Shown here in pieces: positions 7,015 through 7,892 of a stretch of DNA of 7,892 nucleotides. The number at the start of each line of letters is the position of its first letter. Position 1 is the first letter of the stretch. The stretch is from Wocania_A sp964021735 (GTDB taxonomy: Bacteria; Bacteroidota; Bacteroidia; Flavobacteriales; Flavobacteriaceae). The position numbers were made by a program, and so were the translations under genes. The notes beneath the pieces were generated by a model that did not search any database, was not told the DNA's origin, and saw only the letters and a list, made by a program, of their open reading frames with translations. The stretch lies in NCBI RefSeq assembly GCF_964021735.1, contig NZ_CAXIBN010000142.1, positions 1 to 7,892 of the forward strand, read 5' to 3'.

Positions 7015-7892
7015 TCAACTTTTCAAATCCTCTAAAACTAAACGCAATTCGCCATAAGAATATTTATCATCTAGTTGATGCTTTAAATCTGAGAGGTTTT
7101 CAAATTTATATTTAGGAATAAGAGCTTTTAACTCTTTATAGTGTACTTCGGAAATTAAATCGGTTATTTTCACTTCGCCTGTTGGAATAAAATACGCTAA
7201 ATGCCCTGTTACAGTTGTAGGATTGAGTTCTCTTTGGTTAGCTATTTCATCGATTGATTTTCCTGCTTTAAATAATTCTAAAGATTCTTTTTTAGTATCA
7301 CCTCGTTTTTTCTTTGGCTTTTCTACTTCAAACAAATCTTCCGAGTTAGATATTTCAATATCATTTTCTTCACAATATGCATGAATAACTTTTAGAATTT
7401 TGGCACCATATTTTTCTACACGGGTTTTACCCATTCCATTAACCTGTAGTAATTCTTTTTTATTGGTGGGTAAGGTTTCGCAGATTTCGTATAAAGCTTT
7501 TTGAGTGAACACTTGATAATGAATCAAATCATTTTCTGTTGCTATATTGTTTCTAAGCACTCTTAACAACTCAAATAATTCAATATTTGTTGTACCGTCA
7601 ATTATTGATTTTCGGGGTTTCTTAGGTTTCTCTTTAGCAAGAAAAACAGACTTTGCTCGCAATTCTAAAAATGTATTGACATTAAAACCTTTTTCCAACC
7701 CTTGAAAGTATAATAGCTTAGCTGCTAATAATTCTTCTATCGTGTCTTGTTGTTTATTAATATCTTTTTCAATCGCTTTATTATCCGTAGTAAAACCTAA
7801 GGTTTTTAAAGGCTCACTAATGGTGGTTTTGGTTTGCTCACTAAAATAGTGTATTGCTTTTACAAAACGCTCTTGAATATCTTTACTAGATT
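7015..7892 (-). CDS. HRDC- and HTH-domain helicase-type protein, C-terminal 291 residues (5' end outside window)
   Basis: The frame is open to the window edge. A TTG at 7696-7698 could be read as a start, but coherent coding sequence continues through it (AAKLLYFQGLEKGFNVNTF), so the gene is treated as running off the window. Numbering from that TTG, a Lys/Pro-rich linker (about 21-31) precedes an HRDC domain (about 38-110, with LFELLRVLRNNIA and the helix-hairpin turn LLQVNGMGKTRVEKYG), which binds nucleic acid. A second basic linker (KPKKKRGDTKK, about 127-137) leads to an HTH_40-type helix-turn-helix (about 136-172, SIDEIANQRELNPTTVTGHL) and an alpha-helical tail. This tail is known from RecQ and from Bacteroidota SF1 (PIF1/RecD-like) helicases. 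The motor domain is outside the window, so I cannot say which. A broken copy of its 3' end lies at 1426-1608. Confidence 0.85.
   Translation of the reverse strand, partial: SSKDIQERFVKAIHYFSEQTKTTISEPLKTLGFTTDNKAIEKDINKQQDTIEELLAAKLLYFQGLEKGFNVNTFLELRAKSVFLAKEKPKKPRKSIIDGTTNIELFELLRVLRNNIATENDLIHYQVFTQKALYEICETLPTNKKELLQVNGMGKTRVEKYGAKILKVIHAYCEENDIEISNSEDLFEVEKPKKKRGDTKKESLELFKAGKSIDEIANQRELNPTTVTGHLAYFIPTGEVKITDLISEVHYKELKALIPKYKFENLSDLKHQLDDKYSYGELRLVLEDLKS

Noticed and set aside
7696..7698. TTG as the start codon of a 227-residue HRDC/HTH protein
   Set aside because: The frame stays open to the window edge with sensible protein sequence upstream, no ribosome-binding site is visible, and HRDC/HTH regions are normally C-terminal parts of larger helicases.

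Overview
The window is AT-rich, and its gene content points to a Bacteroidota genome, most likely Flavobacteriaceae. The signs are a secreted protein with a type IX secretion (Por) C-terminal sorting tail, a LytS-type histidine kinase with a periplasmic TPR array paired with a LytTR regulator, weak or absent Shine-Dalgarno sequences, and an HRDC/HTH helicase tail of the kind common in that phylum. No species can be named from the sequence alone.

Layout, left to right. Positions 1-197 (+) hold the last part of an acyl-CoA dehydrogenase. It converges, across a 40-base gap, on a complete zinc-dependent NADP(H)-type alcohol/aldehyde dehydrogenase (238-1293, -). Positions 1294-1633 contain no intact gene, but 1426 to about 1608 is a decayed second copy of the 3' end of the helicase gene found at the right edge. 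Next on the minus strand come a LytTR response regulator (1634-2371) and a TPR/LytS histidine kinase (2371-4560), overlapping by one base as a two-gene operon. A 278-base spacer with a terminator-like hairpin separates these from a 665-residue secreted BspA-type leucine-rich-repeat protein (4839-6836, -). The right edge (7015-7892, -) is the C-terminal 291 residues of a helicase-type protein with HRDC and HTH domains, which runs off the window.

How the parts relate. The kinase and regulator almost certainly form one signalling pathway: a periplasmic TPR sensor, cytoplasmic phosphotransfer, then DNA binding through LytTR. The LRR protein should be exported and either released or anchored at the surface. 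Its place just upstream of the kinase makes it a possible target or partner of the pathway, but this is inference. A weak LytTR-like direct repeat lies upstream of it.

The most notable structure is positional. The whole regulator-kinase-LRR block (about 5.4 kb) sits between two same-orientation copies of the helicase 3' end: an intact one at 7015 and a pseudogene copy at 1426. The two copies align without gaps at an offset of 5583 bases and are about 77% identical by hand count. The pseudogene breaks off within about 30 bases of the regulator's stop codon. This looks like the scar of an insertion or recombination at the end of the helicase gene, and it suggests that the signalling-LRR block is an accessory module.
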